A stretch of DNA of 64,000 nt from Komagataeibacter sp. FNDCF1. Its GTDB lineage: Bacteria > Pseudomonadota > Alphaproteobacteria > Acetobacterales > Acetobacteraceae. The notes under the pieces were generated by a model. It saw only the letters and a list, made by a program, of their open reading frames with translations. It did not search any database and was not told where the DNA came from. The stretch covers positions 1,886,001 to 1,950,000 of the forward strand of contig NZ_JAIWOT010000001.1 of assembly GCF_021295335.1 (NCBI RefSeq), given 5' to 3'. This document shows, piece by piece, positions 32,117 to 41,261 of the stretch (position 1 is the stretch's first letter; every line of letters starts with the position of its first letter). Both the position numbers and the translations under genes were made by a program.

Positions 32117-33283
32117 ATGCTCGAGGCATCTGATCATCCCACGACCCCGGTCGCTATCCGCGTTGATCTTGGCGCGATCTTCGTTTCACTGGAACTTGGA
32201 AAATCGAGTTGGCTGGTCACATCGCTCTCACCCGGAAGCGAGAAGATGTCGCGCCACTCGGTTCAAGGTGGCGATATTGCGGGCCTGTTCGGCTGTTTCA
32301 CTAGTCTTCGTGACAAGGCCCGCGCTCGGGAAGGAAGACTTTTTCCGCTTGTGGTGATTCAGGAAGCCGGATTGGATGGATTCTGGATCGATAGAGCCTT
32401 GAAGCAGGAGGACTGGATCGAGAGCCATGTCGTCGATGCGGCGTCGATCGCAGTTCCCCGCAAGCACCGGCGTGCAAAGACGGATCGTATCGACGGGGAG
32501 ATGCTGGTCCGTACGCTGCTGGCGTTCAAACGCGGAGAGGCACGGGTCTGCTCAATGGTCCGCCCTCCATCACGGGAAGAGGAAGACCGCCGACGTCTCA
32601 GTCGGGAGCGTAAGGTTCTGGTGGGCGAGCGCACGCGGCATATCAACCGCGTCCAGGGCCTGCTGCTGAGCCAGGGCATTCGAGGTTACCGGCCGCTGCG
32701 ACGGGATCGGCGTGCCTGTCTCGACGAGTTGCGAACGGGCGATGGTCATCCCTTGCCGAAGCATCTCAAGGCGCAGATCGGACGAGAACTGGACCGCATC
32801 GAACTTCTCATGGAACAGATTAAAATGGTTGAGAGCGAACGGGACGAATTGGCAAAAGTGAATGACAACAATCAATGTTCGCCAGTTGTCCTGTTGCAGG
32901 GTCTCAGAGGGATTGGCGCCGAGTTTGCCACCGTTCTGACGCAGGAAGGACTGTTCCGGCATTTCGACAACAGGCGGCAGGTCGCGGCTTATGCCGGTCT
33001 GGCGCCTTCGCCGTGGAAAAGCGGATCGATCGACCGTGAACAAGGCGTCTCGAAATCCGGTAATCCGCGCCTGCGCACGGCCATGATCCAGCTTGCCTGG
33101 CTGTGGCTCCGCTACCAGCCTGACACCGCGCTGGCGCAGTGGTTCCATGAACACGTGGGCGCAAGAAGTAACCGGAGCCGCAAAACGGCGATCGTTGCCC
33201 TGGCCCGCAAGCTTCTTGTTGCGCTCTGGAAATATGTCACGAGTGGTGTCGTTATCGATGGCGCGCATCCGGCGTCCCGCTGA
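32117..33283 (+). CDS. IS110-family transposase (copy 2)
   Basis: The 388-residue product is identical to that of copy 1 at 25987-27153. It has the DEDD RuvC-like domain (KHRRAKTDRIDGEMLVRTLL) and the C-terminal transposase_20 domain (LRGIGAEFATVLTQEG; RQVAAYAGLAPSPWKSGS). Identity between copies points to recent movement or gene conversion. The start codon lies 76 bases from the IS end, whereas about 310 bases follow the stop, the IS1111-group arrangement. Confidence 0.93.
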   Translation: MLEASDHPTTPVAIRVDLGAIFVSLELGKSSWLVTSLSPGSEKMSRHSVQGGDIAGLFGCFTSLRDKARAREGRLFPLVVIQEAGLDGFWIDRALKQEDWIESHVVDAASIAVPRKHRRAKTDRIDGEMLVRTLLAFKRGEARVCSMVRPPSREEEDRRRLSRERKVLVGERTRHINRVQGLLLSQGIRGYRPLRRDRRACLDELRTGDGHPLPKHLKAQIGRELDRIELLMEQIKMVESERDELAKVNDNNQCSPVVLLQGLRGIGAEFATVLTQEGLFRHFDNRRQVAAYAGLAPSPWKSGSIDREQGVSKSGNPRLRTAMIQLAWLWLRYQPDTALAQWFHEHVGARSNRSRKTAIVALARKLLVALWKYVTSGVVIDGAHPASR

Positions 33284-33594
33284 TGGAAACACCACAGACA
33301 TAAACCCCATCCCCAGGACCTGATCAGTCCTGTGGATCCAGGTGAACGGACCGATCGGCCCCATGGCTTGCAATGCCGACCTTTCAGAATGGTCCCGTTC
33401 TCCTGAGCCTTTGCCCCGAATGCGGGATAGTGGTGCTGCCGCGCGCGAGCGGCGACCGGATGTGAGGTTCTACAGGTGCGGCATCGCGCCGGTAGTCGTT
33501 AAACAGGCTCAGACCATGGATCCAAAACACGGAGAAGAAAAAATGATCTCGCAGTGAAAGTGGCCATTGACGTGAAACTCCTCATGTGAGGGGC
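33284..33594 (+). ncRNA. Probable bridge RNA region of the IS1111-type element
   Basis: About 310 non-coding bases follow the transposase stop, the side where IS1111-group elements encode their guide (bridge) RNA. A clear hairpin lies at 33309-33337: ATCC-C-CAGGAC, loop CTGATCA, GTCCTG-T-GGAT. Further GC-rich stems follow. Programming loops should match the two targets. I could not fix the RNA ends. The same sequence, inverted, is at 25676-25986. Confidence 0.5.
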
Positions 33595-33930
33595 CGATCG
33601 TGGCTCGGACTGCGGCAGACAGAGAAAGCGCCGGGCCTCGTCGGCGACATCACGAAAATCCAGCAGCCCGAGGCTTTCACGGATGATGTCGAGCAGATCG
33701 CCATGCTGCCCCGTCGCGCCATCCGTCCATTTGCCCGCGCGGCCACGTCCGTCCGGTCCACCATGCAGGCGGACATAAAGAGACCGCCCAGGGGTATTGT
33801 GGACGTCGCCGACCAGCCAGTAATTGCCATGCCGTCGCCCGGCTGAGAGGTAATGGCGACAGACCGCCTCGGCATCTTCTGCCAGCCTGCGGGCCAGATC
33901 GCCAGCATCCCATGAATGCGCATTGGTCAT
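33595..33930 (-). pseudogene. DUF7146/toprim primase-like gene, N-terminal part
   Basis: 112 codons starting MTNAHSWDAGDLARRLAEDA after GGGAGGGGGAG. It includes the zinc-binding-like or DUF7146 N-terminal region GNYWLVGDVHNTPGRSLYVR, then GKWTDGATGQHGDLLDIIRE and ADEARRFLCLPQSEPRS, where the IS begins. The frame reads on into the IS for a few dozen codons. The C-terminal catalytic part is at 31304-32041. The gene diverges from the HU gene 89 bases away. Confidence 0.85.
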
Positions 33931-34019
33931 CTCCCCCTCCCTGCAGGCTTGATGCCGCCATGATTCCACCGTAACGGCAGAGGCAACGGGCACAGGCCCG
34001 AATGCAAAAGGATAGTCCC

Positions 34020-34295
34020 ATGAAGATTGCCGATCTGGTCGATCATATCGCCACCACCACCGACACGAGCAAGACCGATACCCGCAAGGTGCTGGACGCC
34101 CTGGTCGAAGCGATGACCACTGCCGCCAGGGCCGGTGATGAAATCACCCTGCCGAACTTCGGCAAGTTCAAGGTGAAAGAGGTCGCCGCCCGCGAAGGCC
34201 GCAACCCGGCCACGGGTGCGACCATCCAGATCGCAGCCTCGCGCAAGCTGGCCTTCACGCCTGCCAAGGCGCTCAAGGACAGCCTGAACGACTGA
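34020..34295 (+). CDS. hup: HU-family DNA-binding protein
   Basis: A 91-residue HU/IHF-type protein starting MKIADLVDHIATTTDTSKTD after AAGGAT. The DNA-binding arm region (FGKFKVKEVAAREGRNPATG) and the following QIAASRKLAFTPAKALKDSL are canonical. It bends DNA and may assist the replication or partition complex of the element, because it diverges from the primase-like gene and faces DUF932 and ParB. A GC-rich hairpin just after the stop is probably a shared terminator. Confidence 0.93.
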   Translation: MKIADLVDHIATTTDTSKTDTRKVLDALVEAMTTAARAGDEITLPNFGKFKVKEVAAREGRNPATGATIQIAASRKLAFTPAKALKDSLND

Positions 34296-34312
34296 CCTGC
34301 CGACAGGCAAAA

Positions 34313-34335
34313 GGCGGCGGACCCTGTCCGCCGCC
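34313..34335. terminator. Hairpin terminator between hup and DUF932
   Basis: GGCGGCGGAC (34313-34322), loop CCT, GTCCGCCGCC (34326-34335). On the minus strand it is followed by TTTTG, so it should terminate DUF932 transcription. It may also stop hup from the other side, where the T-run is weaker. Confidence 0.75.
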
Positions 34336-34372
34336 CCTTCCCCATCATGCCGGTTTCTGATGACGGGCGCGT

Positions 34373-35575
34373 TCATCCGACCTTCTCCATCAGCCTGCGT
34401 GCCCTGCCCTCCAGATCCAGCCGTGTGTCCTGGTTGGTCTTTGTCCGCGCCAGCGCCGTGATCCCCTGCACGAAGTCGAACACGCTCTCGGGCTTGCGGC
34501 CTTCCTCGTTCAAAACCGTTTCGATGATCTTCGTGGTTTCCGGTTTGGAGAACCCACGCCGACGCAGGAAACTTTCCCGATCATCATCGGTTCTGGCAAC
34601 CAGCGCCTTGCGCGAGGCCTGAATGCCGGAGACGAACGAGGCCGGACTGGCCGTGGCGAAATTCCGCAGGGCTGGTGTCGCCTGATGCACGAAACGGGAT
34701 GCTGCGAACTTGCTATGCCGGATCGTGATCTGTTCGAAATTTTCCACGCCCCAGAGCATCCTATTTTGACACACTCCGCGCAGATAGAATGACGCTATGC
34801 CGAGGCTCTTGCTGCCGACTTCCGAGTTCCAGGCGTAGAAGCCCCGAAAATAGAGATCGGGGTCGCCGTTGGGAAGGCGTCCCGCCTCGATCGGATGCGT
34901 GTCGTCGACCAGAAACAGGAAGACATCGCGATCCGATGCGTAGAGCGTGGTAGTTTCCTTGGTGATGTCGACATAGGGATTATGGGTCATGGAGGCCCAG
35001 TCGATCACGCCCGGCACCTTCCAGTTGGTATCGCCAGTGCCGTCGCCGGCGATCTTGCGCACCGCGCCGACCAGTTCATGGTCCCAGATGCGGCCGTAAT
35101 CGGGGCCGGTCACGGCGCGCAGTTCCACCCGACCGTCTTCGGTCTCCAGAGTTTTCACCAGTTCGACGCGGTGCGACAGCAGCCCGTGCTGCAGGTTGAT
35201 CGCCGCCAGTGGGGCCGGGAGATTGCGCAGGTATGACGATGGCGCGCCGACCAGGCTGCACATCTGGCCAAAGGACCAGTGGGTGGGTGCGATCGGGTCA
35301 TTCTGTCCTGGCACGGTCAGGGTCAGGCGCTCGGCATTGTCGCGGGACGCCTCGACGCGAATGGCGCGGCTCTCCACGGTGCGGGCCGTGGCCCGATCCG
35401 CACGCGCCAAGGTCGCGGCGTGCAGATCGGACAGCGACAGGTAGCGCTCGTCATCGGGGCGCGAGAACCATTCGGACGAGACGCGGGCGCTGCGTTCGCC
35501 GCGGGAGGGATCAATCCGGAAGCCGCCGGAAGCTGCACCGCGGGACGCAGGGGGCAGGATGGTGGTTGTGGTCAT
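34373..35575 (-). CDS. DUF932 family protein
   Basis: About 400 residues. The DUF932 domain is evident: YLSLSDLHAATLARADRATA, THWSFGQMCSLVGAPSSYLR, LLSHRVELVKTLETEDGRVE, AVTGPDYGRIWDHELVGAVR, LYASDRDVFLFLVDD and the block LYFRGFYAWNSEVGSKSLGI. The family is widespread on plasmids and phages and its biochemical function is unknown. The start at 35575 (MTTTTILPPASRGAASGG) is chosen over an upstream open frame that overlaps the ParB terminator. It lies downstream of ParB and upstream of the shared terminator. Confidence 0.88.
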   Translation of the reverse strand: MTTTTILPPASRGAASGGFRIDPSRGERSARVSSEWFSRPDDERYLSLSDLHAATLARADRATARTVESRAIRVEASRDNAERLTLTVPGQNDPIAPTHWSFGQMCSLVGAPSSYLRNLPAPLAAINLQHGLLSHRVELVKTLETEDGRVELRAVTGPDYGRIWDHELVGAVRKIAGDGTGDTNWKVPGVIDWASMTHNPYVDITKETTTLYASDRDVFLFLVDDTHPIEAGRLPNGDPDLYFRGFYAWNSEVGSKSLGIASFYLRGVCQNRMLWGVENFEQITIRHSKFAASRFVHQATPALRNFATASPASFVSGIQASRKALVARTDDDRESFLRRRGFSKPETTKIIETVLNEEGRKPESVFDFVQGITALARTKTNQDTRLDLEGRARRLMEKVG

Positions 35576-35654
35576 GGAAAACTCTCCTCTGATGCCGGTT
35601 ATTCGGCACCAGAGGCGAAGCCGCCCTCTCCCTCTTTCCGGGGCGCCGGACATG

Positions 35655-35686
35655 AAAAAAGCGGCTTCCGGGCACCGGAAGCCGCT
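35655..35686 (-). terminator. Rho-independent terminator of the ParB-like gene
   Basis: On the minus strand AGCGGCTTCCGG, loop TGC, CCGGAAGCCGCT is followed by TTTTTT (35660-35655). The 12-bp perfect stem plus U-run lies about 28 bases after the parB stop, so DUF932 is a separate transcription unit. Confidence 0.9.
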
Positions 35687-35713
35687 GTCTCAAAGTTCCA
35701 GACCTCATAAAGG

Positions 35714-37786
35714 CTACTCGGCGGCGATAGCCTCCATACCCTCGTCCACCGTTGCCGTTTCAACCGGCACCTGCTCTGCACCTCCTGCCGTGCGCAACGC
35801 CTCGGGCAGCCAGCCCGAACCATCGAGCAGCCGCTCGGCCTCGCGGGCCATGTCGGGCTTCTTCAGGTGGGCAAGGCGGTCAGCCGCCTCGTCACCGCGT
35901 GCTTCGCGCACGGCCTGCAGGATGCGCGCCTTGGTCACCCGGCCGAAATAGTTCTCGACGGTCGGCTGCCAGCCTGCCTCGACCAGATCGAGGCTGAGGG
36001 CCGATGCCAGTCGATCGGCCCTCTTGAGGCGCTCGGTGACGCTGCGCTGGGACACCGCGCCATAGGCGGGCATGCGCTCGTAAAGCGCATTGATTCCGAA
36101 GGACAGGCAGTGGGCCAGCAACGCCATGCGGCTGGGATCATCCAGCCCGTCAATCCATCGCCACAGCGCATCCTCGTCCTCGGGCAGATCGTGCTTCCAG
36201 CCCTCGTTGCGCTGGCGCAGCGCATGAGCCGGCAGGCTACCCGGCATGTCGGGCGAATGGACGGGCAGGGAGATTTCGCGGACATAGGCTTCCAAGCAAT
36301 CCGCACCCGGTATCTGCCAATAAACATCGCGCACCAAGGTGTGCAGCAGTTCCGTCAGGGCGATGTGCGGGTTGCTGGCAAACGCGTCCCGCAGGGCCAG
36401 CGTGCGCCAGGCCGTCAGTTCGGTGAGAAGCCGGTCGGGAAGCGGTCTGATCCCGTCTTCTTCCTCGGGTTCGACGTCTGGAGCAATGCTATCGCCCTCC
36501 TGATAACCATGGCCTGTGCTATCATGGTGCTGCCCATCATATGCGGGGCGATCGTATTCATCGGCGCTGCCCGCATCATCGGTCTCTTCCGGCTCAGTCG
36601 GCATGTCCTCGGGTAGGACGAAGCCCCGCTCCACCTGCAGCGTGCCATCGCTGGCAAGGCTGACGAAGGCCCCCGCCCGCGCCATGTCAGCGGGATCGAA
36701 TGCGAGGGGACGGGCTTCCAGGGCAAGAATGGCCTGTTCGATCTCGCCCAGCTGTGCATCCACCTCATCAGGGTATTCATCGGCCTGGGCGTATTCAGCC
36801 TCGATGGCTTCCTGCTCGGCACGCAGGGCTTCAAGACGGGCTGTCTCTTCATCGGTCAGGGGCACTTCCGTGCCATCGATCTCGACGAACTGCCGTGTGT
36901 GGCCCCATGGGAATGACAGGGCGGTTTCGACCCACTTCCAACCCTCGGCGCAGACCTGTTCAGCCCCCTCCTGCAACTTTTCCATGACCAGCCGGTCCAG
37001 AATGGCCGGATCCTGCAGCCAGCCGCCGTCATCGGCTTCGAACAGGTCGCGCATGATAGGACCACCGGCCGCGAGATAGGTGTCCAGCCCGACGAAGCGC
37101 ACGCGACGATCCGAGGCCCGCACGGTCTTTTCCGTCAGCATGCGGCGGATGACATAGGGTTCACGGTTATGGCTCTGGGCCACGATGTCCCAGACCTGTT
37201 CCTGACGGGCATGATCATCACTGATGGAAAAGGCCATCAACTGTTCCAGCTTCATGCCGTCCTGCTCGTAGATCTCAAGCAGTTTGTCGGACACCGTCAT
37301 CAGCCGCAGGCGCTGTTTGACCACGGCCGGTGCGACAAAGAACGCTGCAGCGATTTCCTCCTCGGACATGCCCTTCTCCAGCATGTCACGAAAGGCGCGA
37401 AACTGGTCCAGCGGATGCAGGGCCACGCGCTGCACGTTCTCAGCCAGGGAATCATCCTCGGCGAGAATGGTCGAGCCGGCCTCGCGCACGACACAGGGCA
37501 CCGGGGCCGTCTTCGCCAGTTTCTTCTGCTTCACCAGCAGTTCGAGAGCGCGGAACCGGCGGCCCCCGGCCGGCACTTCGTATGACCCGGTTTCTGCCCC
37601 TTCGCCGTCAAGAACGGGCCGCACGTTCAGGCTCTGCAGCAGCCCGCGGCGCTCGATATCGCGGGCCAGTTCCTCGATCGACAGGCCGGATTTCACACGC
37701 CGCACGTTGGACTGGGACAGCACCAGCCGGTTGAACGGGATGTCGCGAGAGGAACTCAACGTAATTTTGGGTACAGCGGTCGCCAT
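35714..37786 (-). CDS. ParB/RepB/Spo0J-type partition protein with long C-terminal extension
   Basis: About 690 residues from MATAVPKITLSSSRDIPFNR. The ParB N-terminal nuclease-like domain is clear (LVLSQSNVRRVKSG; YEVPAGGRRFRALELLVKQK; DDSLAENVQRVALHPLDQF) and leads into the helix-turn-helix (MSEEEIAAAFFVAPAVVKQR). Residues beyond about 300 include an acidic region (EYDRPAYDGQHHDSTG) and a C-terminal helical domain of unknown role. No parA is in the window, so it may act as a plasmid DNA-binding or transfer regulator rather than a classical partition protein. It has its own terminator. Confidence 0.88.
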   Translation of the reverse strand: MATAVPKITLSSSRDIPFNRLVLSQSNVRRVKSGLSIEELARDIERRGLLQSLNVRPVLDGEGAETGSYEVPAGGRRFRALELLVKQKKLAKTAPVPCVVREAGSTILAEDDSLAENVQRVALHPLDQFRAFRDMLEKGMSEEEIAAAFFVAPAVVKQRLRLMTVSDKLLEIYEQDGMKLEQLMAFSISDDHARQEQVWDIVAQSHNREPYVIRRMLTEKTVRASDRRVRFVGLDTYLAAGGPIMRDLFEADDGGWLQDPAILDRLVMEKLQEGAEQVCAEGWKWVETALSFPWGHTRQFVEIDGTEVPLTDEETARLEALRAEQEAIEAEYAQADEYPDEVDAQLGEIEQAILALEARPLAFDPADMARAGAFVSLASDGTLQVERGFVLPEDMPTEPEETDDAGSADEYDRPAYDGQHHDSTGHGYQEGDSIAPDVEPEEEDGIRPLPDRLLTELTAWRTLALRDAFASNPHIALTELLHTLVRDVYWQIPGADCLEAYVREISLPVHSPDMPGSLPAHALRQRNEGWKHDLPEDEDALWRWIDGLDDPSRMALLAHCLSFGINALYERMPAYGAVSQRSVTERLKRADRLASALSLDLVEAGWQPTVENYFGRVTKARILQAVREARGDEAADRLAHLKKPDMAREAERLLDGSGWLPEALRTAGGAEQVPVETATVDEGMEAIAAE

Positions 37787-38385
37787 GACGAAAAACTCCA
37801 TGACGGGCGGACAGGAGACTCCCTCCCACCCTCTCAACCCGTCACGAAATCCGCGCAGCCCTCTGACTCTGAAGGCCCCAGACCCACCCAATCCGCAGCA
37901 TTTTCCCGGCAGGAAACGACGGCAATGGGGGGAAGCAGAATGTGTGGTTTGAGCTATAAACAAGAAATAGTTGACGTTCCTTACTTCGGTACACTCGGGA
38001 CGGTTTTTGACCGGTTTACAGCCCTGTTGTTGATCTGGATGCTTCATTTCCCCCCAACGTGGAGAAACGGCTTTTGACCCGCGAGTATATTGCTGTCTGC
38101 ACGATTGGATACTTGTAATGAAAGACATATTCCGGCAGGAAATCAGAGGCCGTGGCATGAAGCGTACATAACGAAGTTTGTTCATCCTGACGAAACTTCA
38201 TCAAAATTCAGCCATAGCCATTCCGGTGAATATTTATCACTGCAATGATGAGTATGACACAATAGGCACCTTGCTCCCCCGACTGCTAAGGTTTGCTACC
38301 AACCAATCATACCCCCTTGTTCCGTCTCAGGCAGGCCGACCTGGCACGAGCTCATGCACTACAGGGGCACCAGAGGGGCGGCCCC
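37787..38385. other. Non-coding boundary between the element backbone and metabolic cargo
   Basis: About 600 bases without a convincing gene. The left part is the parB leader. The rest is AT-richer and contains CGGTTTTTGACCGG (near 38001), a short imperfect inverted repeat. The position suggests an element edge, but I see no direct repeat that would prove an att site. Confidence 0.4.
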
Positions 38386-40776
38386 ATGTCTCAGTCACTA
38401 TCCCAGCGCCTGAAAACCCTATCTTGCATCAGCCTCGGCCTCCTGATCCTCGCGATCGGCATCTTCATGGCGTTGGGGGGCGTCTACCTGATTAGCCTGG
38501 GCGGCTCATGGTACTTTGCTCTCGCGGGTCTGGGTCTCATTGGCTCAGGCGTATCGATTGCCCGGAAACATCCGGCCGGAGCGGCCCTCTATCTGGCTAT
38601 TCTCGGGGCGACCGTCGTCTGGTCCGTGTGGGATGCGGGATTGAACTTTTGGCCGCTGTTCTCGCGGCTGTTCGCACCCGCGGTTCTCGCCGTACCGGTC
38701 CTCCTTACCTGTCCGGCCATCAAGATCGGGACAGGCCAGATCTCAAAAAGGGCGGCATATGGGAGTGCTGCTTTCATTCTGCTTGCTCTCGGGATGACCG
38801 GCTATGAGGCTTTTCAGCCCCGCCCGCTAGTTGTTGCGGAAAATCTCCCGCATCCCAGGCCCGGCATTCCCGTGGGGGCAGACGCTCAGGCTGACTGGTC
38901 TCAATGGGGCCGTACACCTTCCGGAACACGTTTCGCGCCGCTGGAGCAGATCACCCCCCGGAATGTTGCGCACCTGCGGGTGGCGTGGACATACCGAACC
39001 GGTGAAATACCCACTGGCCCGGAAGGTTTTGTCGTCACGCCGCTCGCTGTGAACGGGATGCTATACGGATGTACCCAGTCGAACGTCATCTTCGCGCTTG
39101 ATCCGGACACAGGCCAGGAGCGGTGGCGCTTTGATCCACACGCTCACGGCAACCTGCGCCCGCGCTGCCGAGGGGTCGGATATCACGATGCATTCCTGAA
39201 CGATCGTAGCGCGCTGCCCGCTCTGCCGGGCTCGCCTGCGACTCTCTGCACGCGACGGATCATCTCGACCACGGTCGATGACCGCATGATCGCGGTGGAT
39301 GCGAATTCGGGTCAGCCCTGCACCGATTTCGGCGATCATGGCGTCGTCAGCCTGCGTACCGGTATGGGGCCAATCAAACCCGGCTTCTATTTTCCGACTG
39401 CCGCTCCGACCATCGTGCATGACCTGGTGATCGTAGGCGGACTGGTCTGGGACAATGCCGAAGTCGGAGAGCCTTCCGGGGTTGTCCGTGCCTTCAACGT
39501 GCAGACCGGAGCCCTCGTCTGGGCCTGGGATCTCGGAGATCCGGCCTATTCTGGCCTGCCCCCACAGGGACAAACTTACACGCGCGGGACACCCAACGTC
39601 TGGTCGACGCCAGCCTATGATGAGGCTCTGGGTCTCGTGTATCTGCCCACCGGGAACGCGACTCCTGACTTCTGGGGCGCGCATCGGAGTGCCGCTGACG
39701 AACGGTATTCGTCCTCCATCGTAGCCCTCGATATTGCGACCGGCCAGGAGCGGTGGCGCTTCCAGACGGTTCATCACGACCTGTGGGACTACGACGTTCC
39801 CTCGCAGCCAGCCCTGTATAATGTCCCCGATGGGCGAGGCGGCACCATTCCCGCACTCATCCAGACCACCAAGCGTGGGCAGATCTTCATGCTTGACCGG
39901 CGTACCGGCAAGCCTGTGGCTGACGTTCAGGAGCGTTCAGTGCCGCACGACACGATGGCTGATGACCATGCCGCGCCGACGCAGCCCTACTCGGTGGGAA
40001 TGCCGGCGATCGGCACCCGGCCGCTGGACGAACATCGCATGTGGGGGATAACGCCGCTCGATCAGATGATGTGCCGCATCAACTTCCGCAGAGCGCATTA
40101 CGAAGGTGATTTCACACCACCCGGAGACCGGACAGCCATTCATTTCCCTGGCTGGTTCGGGGGCATGAACTGGGGATCTGTCTCAATCGCGGAAAATCTG
40201 GGGTACCTGATCGTCAATGACATCCGCATGGGTGTTACCACACGCCTGATTCCCCGTGCCCTTTATGATGCCGCCCATCATGGCCCGGACGCCGAAGGAA
40301 CGGGAGCCGCCCAGGCCGGCACACCGTGGGGTGTCGTGCAGGGGGCTTTCGTCTCGCCGCTGGGTATTCCGTGTCAGGCGCCGCCCTATGGCACACTGAC
40401 CGCTATCGACCTCGCAACGCGGAAGATCGCCTGGCAAATTCCGATGGGCACGGTTCAGGATCTCGGTCCCTTTGATCTGCCGACCCATCTGCCAATCCCG
40501 ATCGGCATGCCGACACGGGGCGGTCCGGTCACGACCGGGAGCGGTCTCATCTTCATGGCGGGAACGCAGGATTTCTACCTGCGCGCCATGGACGTGCGGA
40601 CAGGCCGGGAACTTTGGAAGGGCCGTCTGCCGGTCGGGGCGGAGACCACGCCGATGACCTATGTCTCGGCGCATAGCGGACGCCAGTTCGTGGTCATTGC
40701 CGCCGGCGGTACCGAGGCCAGCAGGAAAATGGGCGATTACGTCGTGGCCTTCGCCCTTCCCGATAACGGCAGATAG
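38386..40776 (+). CDS. gcd: Membrane-bound PQQ-dependent glucose/quinate/shikimate-family dehydrogenase
   Basis: About 796 residues. Five predicted N-terminal membrane segments (to about 140) anchor it in the cytoplasmic membrane. The periplasmic eight-bladed PQQ propeller follows (WGRTPSGTRFAPLEQI; repeated GQERWRF). Key residues of E. coli Gcd are matched: His in GVGYHDAF (about 267), Asp in VHHDLWDYDVPSQP (about 465) and Lys in QTTKRGQIFMLDRRTG (about 496). It oxidises aldoses, typically glucose to glucono-lactone, and passes electrons to ubiquinone. The start at 38386 (MSQSLSQRLK) is chosen. The length is normal and the frame intact. Substrate may also be quinate or another polyol. Confidence 0.92.
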   Translation: MSQSLSQRLKTLSCISLGLLILAIGIFMALGGVYLISLGGSWYFALAGLGLIGSGVSIARKHPAGAALYLAILGATVVWSVWDAGLNFWPLFSRLFAPAVLAVPVLLTCPAIKIGTGQISKRAAYGSAAFILLALGMTGYEAFQPRPLVVAENLPHPRPGIPVGADAQADWSQWGRTPSGTRFAPLEQITPRNVAHLRVAWTYRTGEIPTGPEGFVVTPLAVNGMLYGCTQSNVIFALDPDTGQERWRFDPHAHGNLRPRCRGVGYHDAFLNDRSALPALPGSPATLCTRRIISTTVDDRMIAVDANSGQPCTDFGDHGVVSLRTGMGPIKPGFYFPTAAPTIVHDLVIVGGLVWDNAEVGEPSGVVRAFNVQTGALVWAWDLGDPAYSGLPPQGQTYTRGTPNVWSTPAYDEALGLVYLPTGNATPDFWGAHRSAADERYSSSIVALDIATGQERWRFQTVHHDLWDYDVPSQPALYNVPDGRGGTIPALIQTTKRGQIFMLDRRTGKPVADVQERSVPHDTMADDHAAPTQPYSVGMPAIGTRPLDEHRMWGITPLDQMMCRINFRRAHYEGDFTPPGDRTAIHFPGWFGGMNWGSVSIAENLGYLIVNDIRMGVTTRLIPRALYDAAHHGPDAEGTGAAQAGTPWGVVQGAFVSPLGIPCQAPPYGTLTAIDLATRKIAWQIPMGTVQDLGPFDLPTHLPIPIGMPTRGGPVTTGSGLIFMAGTQDFYLRAMDVRTGRELWKGRLPVGAETTPMTYVSAHSGRQFVVIAAGGTEASRKMGDYVVAFALPDNGR

Positions 40777-40860
40777 CCTGATGGCCATCTGCCTCCTGAT
40801 TTCGACCGTCTCGCCTCGCTGCGGGGGACGAAGAGACATCGACAGGAAAAGGAGTGTGGT

Positions 40861-41232
40861 ATGTGGAACAGGGCCGACCTTGAGATCATCGATCAGGAAG
40901 ATGGCATTCGGATCGCACCATTCAGGGAAGATGGCAGAACACCGGGAACCCCGACCTATATCTGGGCGGTGCGTGTGGGCGATGCACTTTATGTGCGTCC
41001 TTATAGCGGGGCGCGTTCCAGTTGGTACCGGGCTGCCATAAAGCAGGGAGCCGGGGAAATTGTTCTGAATGGCCGGGTCTTCGGGGTCAGATTCGAAGCG
41101 GCCGACCCTGCTGTCCTTGATGCCGTGGATGCGGCCTATCGTGCAAAATACCACGCCAGCCAGTATCTTCCTCCCATGATTGCTGGTGGCCCAAGGAATG
41201 CGACGGTCAAAGTCCTGCCACGCACGGAATGA
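40861..41232 (+). CDS. DUF2255 family protein
   Basis: A 123-residue protein starting after AAGGAGTG. The family pattern is seen in TPTYIWAVRVGDALYVRPYSG, SSWYRAAIKQGAGEI and FEAADPAVLDAVDAAYRAKY. The fold resembles nitroreductase-like or split-barrel flavin proteins, but the function is unknown. It lies 84 bases downstream of the glucose dehydrogenase on the same strand and converges on the exporter gene. Confidence 0.88.
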   Translation: MWNRADLEIIDQEDGIRIAPFREDGRTPGTPTYIWAVRVGDALYVRPYSGARSSWYRAAIKQGAGEIVLNGRVFGVRFEAADPAVLDAVDAAYRAKYHASQYLPPMIAGGPRNATVKVLPRTE

Positions 41233-41261
41233 TCCAGGCTATCCAAAGAAGCAGAGGATAT

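Larger units (their letters stand above)
32042..33594 (+). mobile_element. IS110/IS1111-type insertion sequence, copy 2
   Basis: A 1553-bp element in inverted orientation to copy 1, with the same subterminal repeats (ATGAGGAGT 32049-32057; ACTCCTCAT 33577-33585). Without it, the flanking codons read TCG then GAT, continuing the primase-like frame with no duplicated bases; the boundary is certain to within one base. The two copies bracket 4.8 kb (27229-32041), so recombination between them would invert that segment. The present orientation is ancestral, because both host genes align across their IS. Confidence 0.9.

Noticed and set aside
35655..35686. Hairpin considered as another member of the A/B/C structures
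   Set aside because: It is a compact 12-bp stem with a U-run directly after parB, an ordinary terminator.
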